Program-made: the position numbers and the translations under genes | In this document: positions 42,704 to 50,587 of the stretch, piece after piece | How the letters are laid out: each line of letters starts with the position of its first letter | How positions within the stretch are numbered: position 1 is the first letter of the stretch | Source: Ancylomarina sp. 16SWW S1-10-2 | Lineage (GTDB): Bacteria > Bacteroidota > Bacteroidia > Bacteroidales > Marinifilaceae | Direction: 5' to 3' | DNA: 64,000 nucleotides | Assembly: GCF_009669305.1 (NCBI RefSeq) | Contig: NZ_SADB01000008.1 | Coordinates: forward strand, 1 to 64,000 | The notes under the pieces: model-generated | Seen by the model: the letters and a program-made list of their open reading frames with translations, nothing else | Databases searched by the model: none | Told to the model about the DNA's origin: nothing

Positions 42704-43225
42704 ATGAGTAATTTAAATGAATCTGTAAAAACTTACCCAAGAGCATTCTCACATATTGGAATTACAGTACCAGATTTGGATGCAGCCGTAAAATTTTATA
42801 CCGAAGTGTTGGGCTTTTACACGATAATGCCACCAACCTTGGTAAAAGAGGAGGACAAAACAGCCATAGGAAAAATGTGTATCGACGTATTTGGTAAAGA
42901 TTGGGGAACATTCAGAATTGCACACCTTTCTACTTCAGACAAGATAGGTTTTGAGCTCTTCGAATTTAAGCAAAGCAAAGATTTAAAACCTCGTTTTGAA
43001 CCTTTCCGTACAGGTTTGTTCCATTTTTCTATTCAAGATTCTGATGTGGAAGGATTAGTGAAGAAAATTGTTGCTGCTGGAGGAAAACAACGTATGCCAA
43101 TAGATGAATATTATCCTGGAGAGAAGCCTTACCGTATGTGTTATGTTGAAGATCCTTTCGGTAATGTTTTCGAAATTTATTCTCATTCATACGAACTTCA
43201 CTATTCCGATGGAGCGTATAAGTGA
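42704..43225 (+). CDS. VOC-family (glyoxalase/dioxygenase fold) protein
   Basis: A 173-residue protein of the vicinal-oxygen-chelate superfamily. The first beta-alpha-beta module starts FSHIGITVPDLDAAVKFYTE with metal-ligand-like His, and the second starts FHFSIQDSDVEGLVKKIV and ends YVEDPFGNVFEIYSHSYE with Glu. This pattern suits lactoylglutathione-lyase-like or extradiol-type enzymes, so no reaction is assigned. It may once have been exported (see the orphaned signal peptide in the same frame upstream); as now read it starts at an internal Met and would stay in the cytosol. Its 3' end overlaps the convergent HxlR gene by 25 nt. Confidence 0.88.
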   Translation: MSNLNESVKTYPRAFSHIGITVPDLDAAVKFYTEVLGFYTIMPPTLVKEEDKTAIGKMCIDVFGKDWGTFRIAHLSTSDKIGFELFEFKQSKDLKPRFEPFRTGLFHFSIQDSDVEGLVKKIVAAGGKQRMPIDEYYPGEKPYRMCYVEDPFGNVFEIYSHSYELHYSDGAYK

Positions 43226-43572
43226 TGCGTTTTTGCAAAATCCTGTCCCCATTTATCTAATTCAAGGATGATGGGGATAAGCGATTTGCCTTCTTCTGTT
43301 AATTCGTATTCTACTTTAGGTGGTGTAACTGGGTAGACTGTACGTTTAACCAACTTATCCTTTTCCAGTGCCCTGATAGAATATGTAAACATTCGGCTAG
43401 AGATACCCGAAATGCTTTTTTGCAACTCACCCGAACGCATACAGCCATCCTTAAGGTGAAAAATAATTAAGCTCTTATGTTTATCTCCTGTTAGTTGTAA
43501 AGCAAAGGCTAAAGAACAATTATATTTTTTGTCCTTATAGTTTATTATTCTTTTATCTGCGAGATTATTCAT
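43201..43572 (-). CDS. HxlR-family transcriptional regulator
   Basis: A 123-residue winged-helix regulator. Family motifs: YNCSLAFALQLTGDKHKSLI with the typical early Cys, LKDGCMRSGELQKSISGISS, RMFTYSIRALEKDKLVKRTV and PPKVEYELTEEGKSLIPIIL. HxlR proteins often sense electrophiles or aldehydes through cysteine and control neighbouring detoxification genes. It is convergent with and overlaps the VOC gene, which may be its target. Confidence 0.92.
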   Translation of the reverse strand: MNNLADKRIINYKDKKYNCSLAFALQLTGDKHKSLIIFHLKDGCMRSGELQKSISGISSRMFTYSIRALEKDKLVKRTVYPVTPPKVEYELTEEGKSLIPIILELDKWGQDFAKTHHLYAPSE

Positions 43573-43850
43573 TATTACTCTTTTAAGTAGGGGTAAGGAT
43601 TCGTTTGTTATTTATATAGGTAAGGACTTTATCGCTTGTGTAATTGCCTGTAAATCACTATTGGGGTTATTTTCACTCTAAGCTAGGATTAATATTCAGG
43701 CTAAAGATAAATAATGTACAGTTGTTTCAATTTATTAAATTTGATAATGAATCAATTTTAATTGAAAATTTTTAATCTCTTTGAAATATTTTTTGTGATT
43801 TCTTTGATGTTTTTCCGAAACAAACTTTAAGTTTTATTGGTCCTAAAATA

Positions 43851-43878
43851 AAAAATGAACCCATAAGGGTTCATTTTT
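43851..43878 (-). terminator. Terminator hairpin, copy B
   Basis: AAAAATGAACCC pairs with GGGTTCATTTTT around ATAA. Compared with copy A the stem tip changed on both sides (CCTA/TAGG to CCC/GGG), which supports a conserved structure. Confidence 0.75.
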
Positions 43879-44015
43879 TACAAGTTATTGTTGAGCTGAT
43901 TTTAAAAGAGCCTTAAATTTGCTTGATTAGAATAATCATAAAAAGGCTCTTCTCTTTCACAGCTCTATATATTTTTAGGTTCTGGTATTGTCGGAAATTC
44001 GAATTTAGGAATTCT

Positions 44016-44558
44016 TTAACTCATTTCCGATTCTAGACCTAAAAGCGCATTATAGGAATTTCCCTGTAAACCCAATTCCATTCTAAATGCAGGTTCTGTT
44101 TTGTAGCCTTTATGCTTCAAATCAACAATTCGTTTACGAAAAGCTTCACCTCTTTGGTTGATTAGTTTATTTTCTATAATCATGTTTCGATAAGCAACTT
44201 GTTTTTTTGTAGGAATATTCTTTCCAACAATTTCAACTACAAATCCATCCATAATAAAATATGCAAATGTATCTTGTGTAGGTCGATCTACGGTTGCCCA
44301 TATTCTAAAACCTATTAAATGACCAAATTCCGCAGTAAGGAGTTTTTTAAAATGATCCCGATCTTCACAGTAGCATATTATATCAAGATCGCTACTTTCA
44401 ATATCGATATTTATTGGAATTGTACCAACAAGTATTGGGTCAAACGGGCTAAGCTTTTCGAGTACCCTACATCTAGTCAGCAAGTTGTAAGCACGTTGTT
44501 GCTTTTCATTTCCATTTTTTAAGTAGTCAATGTTTTCGAAGCGAGTGTGTGTTTTCAT
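44016..44558 (-). CDS. DUF4269-like protein, copy B
   Basis: A 180-residue paralogue of the gene at 41400. It begins MKTHTRFENIDYLKNGNEKQ and keeps LVGTIPINIDIESSDLDIIC with the acidic nucleotidyltransferase-like pattern, FAYFIMDGFVVEIVGKNIPT, and the C-terminal block EAFRKRIVDLKHKGYKTEPA. In this copy the segment EVEIFGQN reads VVEIVGKN, so one acidic residue is lost. Whether both are active cannot be told. Confidence 0.78.
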   Translation of the reverse strand: MKTHTRFENIDYLKNGNEKQQRAYNLLTRCRVLEKLSPFDPILVGTIPINIDIESSDLDIICYCEDRDHFKKLLTAEFGHLIGFRIWATVDRPTQDTFAYFIMDGFVVEIVGKNIPTKKQVAYRNMIIENKLINQRGEAFRKRIVDLKHKGYKTEPAFRMELGLQGNSYNALLGLESEMS

Positions 44559-45384
44559 GGTGGTTAGTTTTTGGGGTTAGAAACAGTAGCAGCCTGTCTG
44601 ACTGATGTCTATAATATACGAAAAAATGATCGAAAATATGGCCAAAATCCCCAACTATTTTGTAATTTTTTTTTTTGATAATTATTAGCTAATATTTTCA
44701 TTTATTTAATCGACATCCACAGGACTAATACGGTGTTCCATCATGGCAATATCACTTCATTTTTCTACCATTTTGTTATTCTGTTTTTAAATTCTGCTTT
44801 TAGTAAATCTATGTTTATGGTGCATACTTAAAGGCTCAATATTTTCAGAGAGAATAACAGCTCTTAAGCTCCAAAAATCTTTTATTTTGATTCCTTTATT
44901 ATGGCATTAATTATATATAAAACATTGTGATAATGTATTTTAATTCAATTTTCTTTTCCATTTTTCCGATATTCTGAGTTGGTGCACGAATACGCTTATG
45001 TATATGATTAAATTTTCAGCTGATTTATAAATTTGCCTGTTAACCCATCGTTCAAGCTGGTTAATTACTGCCATTATCTATAAATCATTATTGTGTGGTG
45101 TTTTTAAATCAATTCGCTTTCACTTAATATAAATATATATTAAAAACAGAAAATTAAGTACTTCAGGTTTTCTATTTTCACAATAAAACGGATTTTTTAA
45201 GTATGCTATTAGACGATTCATTTTAGGTGTTTGATGAGGTATTCACATGCTTGGTAGTGTTGGTATAAGAGATGATGCAATTTTGTTTGTGAGGTTTGTC
45301 CAACGGGAAATTAGCTGTAACAAAAACGCCAAAACCTTTAATAAGTCTAGAAACTTATAATTCTAATTGGTACAATTAAATAAG

Positions 45385-45453
45385 AAGAGTAAAGGACTGA
45401 TACCGTAGTTTTAGCCCATACCCAAGTCGTGTGACTAGTTCACCTTTACTCTT
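45385..45453. repeat. Perfect 11-bp inverted repeat around a 47-nt loop
   Basis: AAGAGTAAAGG (45385-45395) faces CCTTTACTCTT (45443-45453). The loop contains no open frame. It could be a small structured RNA, a terminator-like element or a miniature mobile-element relic. It lies in the 1 kb between copy B and the restriction-modification genes, in which I see no protein gene. Confidence 0.6.
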
Positions 45454-45774
45454 TCGGATAATTTAAATTCTTATATAATTTAATAATGTAAATATAAAGG
45501 TGGTGTAAGAGGTTCTCGCTTAGGCTAATAGCCTAGCGGCAGAATACTCGATTGTATGCTGGCGTTCATTCATTTCTATTTATTTGTCAATCAATTAGAA
45601 TTCATTTTCAAACCTGTTTCAAATTGCACCAAACTACCCACGAAGCACAAATTTATTTTGTTTTTTTGAGGGAGGGCAAATCCTAATGCCTTGTGGGCAA
45701 ATCGGGCTAGCTTTGCAAGCTCTTTGTCAAAGCTTTGGCAATGTGCTTGCAAATTAGGTTGAGTTTTATATGTA

Positions 45775-45795
45775 GACAATTGTCCGTTGTACAAC
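45775..45795 (+). promoter_or_regulatory. Twin palindromes upstream of the controller gene
   Basis: GACAATTGTC (45775-45784) and GTTGTACAAC (45786-45795) are perfect 10-bp palindromes one base apart, 27-47 nt before the controller start. Paired palindromes at this place are how C-protein boxes of restriction-modification systems are laid out. A CACTTTTG stretch (45811-45818) just before the ATG could serve as -7 box of a leaderless message. Confidence 0.5.
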
Positions 45796-45821
45796 TGGCA
45801 ACATTAATTCACTTTTGTAGT

Positions 45822-46022
45822 ATGGATATCAAATCACGATTTGGCAAAAAAGTAAAAGAACTTAGACTTTCCAAAAGTCTATCACAAGAATCACTTGCTC
45901 TTAAAGCAAATCTAGATAGAACATATATTCCAAGTATTGAAAAGGGAGAAAGAAATGTATCCATTACTGTAGTTGAAAAAATAGCAATTGCCTTAGATGT
46001 TAATATTAAAGATTTATTTTAG
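45822..46022 (+). CDS. XRE-family controller protein of the R-M system
   Basis: From the ATG at 45822 the protein is 66 residues (MDIKSRFGKKVKELRLSKSL, then SQESLALKANLDRTYIPSIE and KGERNVSITVVEKIAIALDV). Length and sequence are those of C proteins, small XRE repressor-activators that delay nuclease expression after the system enters a cell. A frame extension to 45735 would cross the twin palindromes and is rejected. Its stop codon is followed at once by the ATG of the HNH nuclease (TAGATG). Confidence 0.88.
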   Translation: MDIKSRFGKKVKELRLSKSLSQESLALKANLDRTYIPSIEKGERNVSITVVEKIAIALDVNIKDLF

Positions 46023-47078
46023 ATGGAAAAAATAGTTAGTAGCATATTGTTCAGAAGGTTAACCTATAATGATTTTGATAAAATTAATCAACAAGGTAGT
46101 GCATACCATGGGAAAGGTGGTGGTCAAGGTTATATTGATTTCCCAACAAGAAATATTTCAGTCCAACAATGGCAACAAATTCTAGGTAATCCCACTTCAT
46201 ATGGGGCTCGAAATAGACCTAAATGGGAAATTACAGTAAGTAGTTTAGGTATTGCTGACTCACAAGATATTTTAATATCAAACAGAAGAGACTCATCAGT
46301 TAGTATTACATCTCAAAAATTACCAGAAAATAGTGGAGGAGGTAACCGAATTTTTTCTTGGCACCCTAATAATTCATTTCCAATAAATTACAACCCTGAC
46401 TCTGATAATTTAGTTGTTTATATTATAAAAGCAGATGATGATACATTTTATGCGGGTTGGTTTTTAGAAAGTGAACCTCCCAAAAATTGGATTGTTAATG
46501 AAGAGTTAACAGTTTTATTCACAGAAGAAAGTGCTGGAATCATTACTCCACAATATAAAATGCTATTTGATACTGATACAAAAAAATGGCCATTTTACTT
46601 TGATGCTCAAACAATAAAAAATCAGTTAAAGTCAGATGAAGATATTGAAGCTGATTTACTAAATCAGGACACTTCTCCTAAACTGACTGAAATTACCGAT
46701 GGTGAAGATGTTGAAGTGAAAGAACGAATATTCAAAATCAGGAAACGAAATAATAAAATTGTCAAGGAGTTAAAAAGACTTTACGATGGTAAATGTCAAA
46801 TTACTGGCGAAGATTTTACTTTCAAAAAGAAAGATGGAAGTTTTTATTCTGAAGTGCATCATTTATTACCACTTGGGGAAAGTGGTTCCGATTCATATGC
46901 CAATGCAATTGTAATATCTCCACTAATACATAGAATGTTACATTATGCTGAAGTATCTGAAATTGACCTCTCAAAAATTGTGGATAATAAGCTATCTATA
47001 AAAATAAATGGTGAAGATTATGAAATAAAATGGCACCCTGACCATACTAAAACGATTGAAGATTCTTTAGCAGATTAG
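46023..47078 (+). CDS. HNH-type restriction endonuclease
   Basis: A 351-residue protein. The C-terminal part (about 240-330) is an HNH nuclease: CQITGEDF, then YSEVHHLLPLGESGSDSYAN with the HH pair, Asn, and LIHRMLHY supplying the last His. The N-terminal 200 residues (SAYHGKGGGQGYIDFPTRNI, RNRPKWEITVSSLGI) resemble DNA-recognition regions of some type II enzymes but I cannot name the family. Its position directly after a controller gene and tail-to-tail with two methyltransferases identifies it as the nuclease of the system. It overlaps the convergent methyltransferase by 4 nt. Confidence 0.85.
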   Translation: MEKIVSSILFRRLTYNDFDKINQQGSAYHGKGGGQGYIDFPTRNISVQQWQQILGNPTSYGARNRPKWEITVSSLGIADSQDILISNRRDSSVSITSQKLPENSGGGNRIFSWHPNNSFPINYNPDSDNLVVYIIKADDDTFYAGWFLESEPPKNWIVNEELTVLFTEESAGIITPQYKMLFDTDTKKWPFYFDAQTIKNQLKSDEDIEADLLNQDTSPKLTEITDGEDVEVKERIFKIRKRNNKIVKELKRLYDGKCQITGEDFTFKKKDGSFYSEVHHLLPLGESGSDSYANAIVISPLIHRMLHYAEVSEIDLSKIVDNKLSIKINGEDYEIKWHPDHTKTIEDSLAD

Positions 47079-48154
47079 TATTTTCGTAAGTGAATTAAAT
47101 ATTCAGTTAATGTAGCTCCCTTTTTGCTATCGTTACTTTTAAATCTTTTATACTCTAATTCCTTAGGGATTACTTTACCATAAGAACTAAGGAATTTTAT
47201 GAGCTCTTCCAATGTCAATAGTCCATCTTCACTGTAGCTTATTAAAATATCAGAGCAATTAATGTTTTTCAATATTTTATCGAATGAATCTCTTATTTTC
47301 ACTTTAGAACAAAAATTGGAATACTGGTCACGCCAAGGTCGTAACCCACTAAGTCCAATAGCTTCAGGTTCATCTTCACGAGCAATAGTTTCTAATATAT
47401 GGTAATTAGCTGCATACTGTCTCTTAATATATGGTGGGTCAATATAGCAAAAATCAGCACTTAATGAAGCGGCTATTTCTTCCGCATAACCTAAGTAAAT
47501 ATTATGGTCTGTCAATTTACCTTTACTTGAAAATGTTGAAGAGTATAATTGTAAAGGAGATTCGGCACGTTTAACAAATTTGGATAGATAATGACCATAT
47601 GTTCCTGCAATGTTGGCTACATCATTAGTTGCCATTATTAAATCATGCAATAAAAGTGAATGCTCAATATCTGAAATTATTTTTTTAGCCTTAAGTGACT
47701 TTATTGCCTTTCTAATTGCATCAATTTTTTCAGCATTAGCTGATGTGAAATATTTTCTCTTTTTATCGGTATTTTGGGGGCTACCATCAGGGCTGAACTC
47801 CTTATAAAAATATCCCTGAATGGGTTTTAGGTTATTTAAGTAATTTTGAATTGTCTTGTAATTTGAAGATGAAAATAATTCATTGTCTTTATACTTTTCA
47901 ATTCCTTTAATTTTATTAATATTTTCAAACTGAGGTTCTTTGTCTAGTTTTAAATGAACGGTAAGGTGATGAAATGAATACGTCATAACATCTAAAGCCG
48001 AAACTTGAAATCCAGCCTCTTTTAGAGCCAGAGAAAATAAACCTGTTCCTGCCATTAAATCTATTACATGTTCGGCATTAGGATTAATATTCTTTATCTC
48101 AGATATAATAATGTCTGATAGCTTGTCTTTGGAACCTATATATCTATAACCCAT
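47075..48154 (-). CDS. D12-class N6-adenine DNA methyltransferase
   Basis: A 359-residue methyltransferase: YRYIGSKDKLSDIIISEI at the N-terminus and VIDLMAGTGLFSLALKEAGF (SAM motif) are the Dam/D12 arrangement, with the catalytic motif IV DPPY in FCYIDPPYIKRQYAANYH. It methylates adenine N6, here presumably one strand of an asymmetric site. The ATG overlaps the stop codon of the upstream methyltransferase by 1 nt, so the two are translationally coupled. Confidence 0.92.
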   Translation of the reverse strand: MGYRYIGSKDKLSDIIISEIKNINPNAEHVIDLMAGTGLFSLALKEAGFQVSALDVMTYSFHHLTVHLKLDKEPQFENINKIKGIEKYKDNELFSSSNYKTIQNYLNNLKPIQGYFYKEFSPDGSPQNTDKKRKYFTSANAEKIDAIRKAIKSLKAKKIISDIEHSLLLHDLIMATNDVANIAGTYGHYLSKFVKRAESPLQLYSSTFSSKGKLTDHNIYLGYAEEIAASLSADFCYIDPPYIKRQYAANYHILETIAREDEPEAIGLSGLRPWRDQYSNFCSKVKIRDSFDKILKNINCSDILISYSEDGLLTLEELIKFLSSYGKVIPKELEYKRFKSNDSKKGATLTEYLIHLRKY

Positions 48155-49878
48155 TAATTGTCAAAAATTTCGTCAACAGTGCAATTCAATAATCTCTTAA
48201 TAGGAATCAATTGCTCGGCACTACTGAGCGCATGAAAAATTTTCTTATAATCCTCCTTATTAAGATTAAATAATCTCGCTACTTCTCTTTCGATTAATAT
48301 GTCATTTTTAATAGATAGATTTTTATTTGCAGATTTTTTCACCTCACTAGCAATAATATTAGTGATTTTCTCAACCGTGTTTGCTGTTTCTTTATTATAT
48401 AAATCTACCTCTGGAAATGGCAAACTGACTAGCTGTGTCTGGGTTAAATAAGGATGGCTTTTCCATTCGTTTTCGCCATATTTCTTCAATAGGAAATATG
48501 TTATTGCACGAGAATTTAATACACCAAGTATAAACTCTAACGAAATATTGCTTTCAAATGAATCATTTAGCTTTAAAATATAAACCACTTGATTTGTTAC
48601 CGAGTTTTCATAATCAATACTTGCTGTAATGCCTACCCCAGTTTTTCTCACAAGTATTTTTTCACCATTATAAATACTAATATTTTTATAGTTAATCCCT
48701 TTTTTTAAAGTATTGATCCATGATTTAGAAAAAGAAGTATATCTAAATAAGTCTTCCCCAACTTTTAATTTTAGATTTCCTTTTCCATTATGAGATAATA
48801 TGATATTTTCAATTTGTATTTCACTTAAATCGAATGATGTTCCACAATGAGCACAAGAAGGAGCTTTTGCCCTTGGATAAGGCATCCAGTTTTTGCATTT
48901 CGGACATTGACAGACAATACCTTTTTTAGAAATTTCAGCACCTCTAGTATTTGTGACAAGTCTTTTTAAAGGAGGATTTTTCTCTATTTTCTTAAAGGTA
49001 GATATGTCGTCAAATTTTAAATCAATGTCAAATTCAAAATTTCTATTACCTGCAAATCTACTTTGTAAAACATGATGTTTAAATTGTTTGTCAATATCAA
49101 TTAACTCAACCTCATTATTAATTATCATTCTTTTATAATCAGGTGACAATCTGAAACAATCAACTTTGTGATGTTTATGTGGTATTTCCTTTTTACCAAT
49201 TATAACAGTACATGCACGATTTATTCCTGGAAATATTTTTTCACCAAGTCGAGATATAGATAAAACTGTAGAATTATCTAGAATGAACTTTCTAATTAGT
49301 TTCTGCTCTTGACTAAAGATTGAATCTGGTAAAATTAAGCCATATAATCCGCCTGCCACAAGGTTATTTACAATTACCTCAATAAATAGATTAAAAATAT
49401 CAAATTGCCCCTTAGAAGACACAAAATCTACGAATAGTTTTTCCTTATTATATCTTTCTAGACTTGCGCCCCAAGGAGGGTTACTAATTATCAAATTAAA
49501 GCCACTTCCCACATTGTTCATATTTCTAAATGTATCCCAGCTTTTTTGTGATTTCAAACCATCACTAGGGTATAAACCATCGCTATTCTTTAAGTGTAAT
49601 TTTGATGTTACATTTTGCAACCTTATTTGAGTATTTAGGATTGCATCTTTATCAATATCTACTCCGTACACGTCAACCTTTTCATTCTCTGAATTTATTT
49701 TCAGAAAGGCATTTAATAAGATTCCATCTCCGCAAGCAGGGTCAAGTAACTTTATGTTTTTATCTCCTTGATAATAATCATTTAGTTTCTGAGCAACATA
49801 GTCAGCAAGAAACGCTGGAGTATAAAATACTCCATTTTCTTTCTTTTCTTCCTTTGTGTATGTAGCAATATCTCTCAT
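48154..49878 (-). CDS. N6-adenine DNA methyltransferase with zinc ribbon
   Basis: A 574-residue gamma-type methyltransferase. GVFYTPAFLADYVAQKL and LLDPACGDGILLNAFL form the SAM-binding part, and the catalytic motif NPPW is in LIISNPPWGASLERYN. In the middle is a zinc ribbon, C-x-C-x2-C...C-x2-C (CQCPKCKNWMPYPRAKAPSC, AHCG), and the C-terminal third resembles TaqI-type target recognition (LEFILGVLNSRAITYFLLKK, HPYLTQTQLVSLPFPEVD). Two adenine methyltransferases in one system usually mean an asymmetric recognition site. Its start overlaps the stop codon of the XRE gene upstream (TAATG). Confidence 0.92.
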   Translation of the reverse strand: MRDIATYTKEEKKENGVFYTPAFLADYVAQKLNDYYQGDKNIKLLDPACGDGILLNAFLKINSENEKVDVYGVDIDKDAILNTQIRLQNVTSKLHLKNSDGLYPSDGLKSQKSWDTFRNMNNVGSGFNLIISNPPWGASLERYNKEKLFVDFVSSKGQFDIFNLFIEVIVNNLVAGGLYGLILPDSIFSQEQKLIRKFILDNSTVLSISRLGEKIFPGINRACTVIIGKKEIPHKHHKVDCFRLSPDYKRMIINNEVELIDIDKQFKHHVLQSRFAGNRNFEFDIDLKFDDISTFKKIEKNPPLKRLVTNTRGAEISKKGIVCQCPKCKNWMPYPRAKAPSCAHCGTSFDLSEIQIENIILSHNGKGNLKLKVGEDLFRYTSFSKSWINTLKKGINYKNISIYNGEKILVRKTGVGITASIDYENSVTNQVVYILKLNDSFESNISLEFILGVLNSRAITYFLLKKYGENEWKSHPYLTQTQLVSLPFPEVDLYNKETANTVEKITNIIASEVKKSANKNLSIKNDILIEREVARLFNLNKEDYKKIFHALSSAEQLIPIKRLLNCTVDEIFDN

Positions 49879-50192
49879 TATCTTAATTTACTTTGTCTAA
49901 TATATTCCACCTTTTTCTCAGCAACTTCTAAAATTTTAGAAAATGATTCCAAATCTCTAATTTGATAAGCCACAGTATCACTGTAATACGCAACTTGTAA
50001 ATCCTCTATTTTAATGTTAAAAATATCAGAAACCTCGTCAAGTAATTCAGGATTTATCTTTCTTTCATCACGTTCTATTTTACTCAAAGTAGATTGGTCA
50101 ATATCGAGTTTATAGGCAAGTTTTCTTAAAGGCATCTTGCTTTCTTCTCGATGATGACGTATTATGCTACCTATTGTGTCTATTTTTTGCAT
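49878..50192 (-). CDS. XRE-family regulator leading the methyltransferase operon
   Basis: From the ATG at 50192 the protein is 104 residues (MQKIDTIGSIIRHHREESKM); a longer frame from 50342 would cross the promoter and is rejected. The helix-turn-helix is LRKLAYKLDIDQSTLSKIER. The C-terminal part is helical and may dimerise. It heads the operon XRE - zinc-ribbon methyltransferase - D12 methyltransferase, with stop-start overlaps throughout. It may repress its own operon at the palindrome overlapping the transcription start. Confidence 0.85.
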   Translation of the reverse strand: MQKIDTIGSIIRHHREESKMPLRKLAYKLDIDQSTLSKIERDERKINPELLDEVSDIFNIKIEDLQVAYYSDTVAYQIRDLESFSKILEVAEKKVEYIRQSKLR

Positions 50193-50208
50193 AGAAGATA
50201 GTTTTCTT

Positions 50209-50229
50209 GACAAATATTGTCCAAATATA
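50209..50229 (-). promoter_or_regulatory. Promoter and operator of the methyltransferase operon
   Basis: The -7 box TATATTTG (minus strand, 50229-50222) is followed at once by the inverted repeat GACAATATTTGTC (50221-50209). The half-sites GACAA/TTGTC also occur in the palindrome in front of the controller gene at 45775, so one regulator may bind both promoters. Confidence 0.5.
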
Positions 50230-50587
50230 CGATTGATTTCCGAAAAATCAATGGAACTTAAATTAAAAGTTGCTAACAGGGGAGGCAAGGTTGCCCTCTT
50301 TGGGTAGCTTTGGTCTGTGCGTTGGCTAGTGGGGCTAGACAATGTGTGTAATGCGTGTTTGGTTTCCTTTTGCGGGTTGGAGAAAAAAATAAAATAAATT
50401 CCCTCTATTTTGCACTATCGTTTCTTCAATGAACTTTCTCTTTTTCCGCTTGCATACAACGATTGGCTAACAACTCTATGGGTGTTATTTCTTTTATATT
50501 TTTTAAAAGGTGTTGTTAATCAAATTTACAAAAATATATAGTAAACAGAATATTTATACAACTTAACTTATGAACAACTATTTAGCC
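50230..50587. other. Intergenic region between the R-M system and hipA
   Basis: No gene is supported. The stretch 50270-50360 is more GC-rich than its surroundings (GGGGAGGCAAGGTTGCCCTC) and the stretch 50450-50485 contains TTGCATACAACGATTGGCTA. Comparable GC-rich sequence with GTTGTACAACTGGCAAC lies at 45600-45800, at the other end of the R-M genes. The two may mark the borders of an inserted cassette. Confidence 0.4.

Larger units (their letters stand above)
43725..45070. repeat. Duplicated segment, copy B (DUF4269 gene and flanks)
   Basis: This is the partner of 41080-42450 in direct orientation. The VOC and HxlR genes lie between the two copies, so recombination between them would delete or amplify those genes. 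No transposase is present in or beside either copy. Confidence 0.75.

Noticed and set aside
41080-45070. Composite transposon formed by the DUF4269 copies
   Set aside because: The copies are direct, lack transposase genes and terminal inverted repeats, and are too diverged for a recently mobile element.
45591-45794. A 67-codon minus-strand frame (MYNGQLSTYKTQPNLQ...)
   Set aside because: It runs antisense across the twin palindromes and promoter of the controller gene, has no family match, and resembles the spurious peptides read from GC-richer cassette-border sequence.
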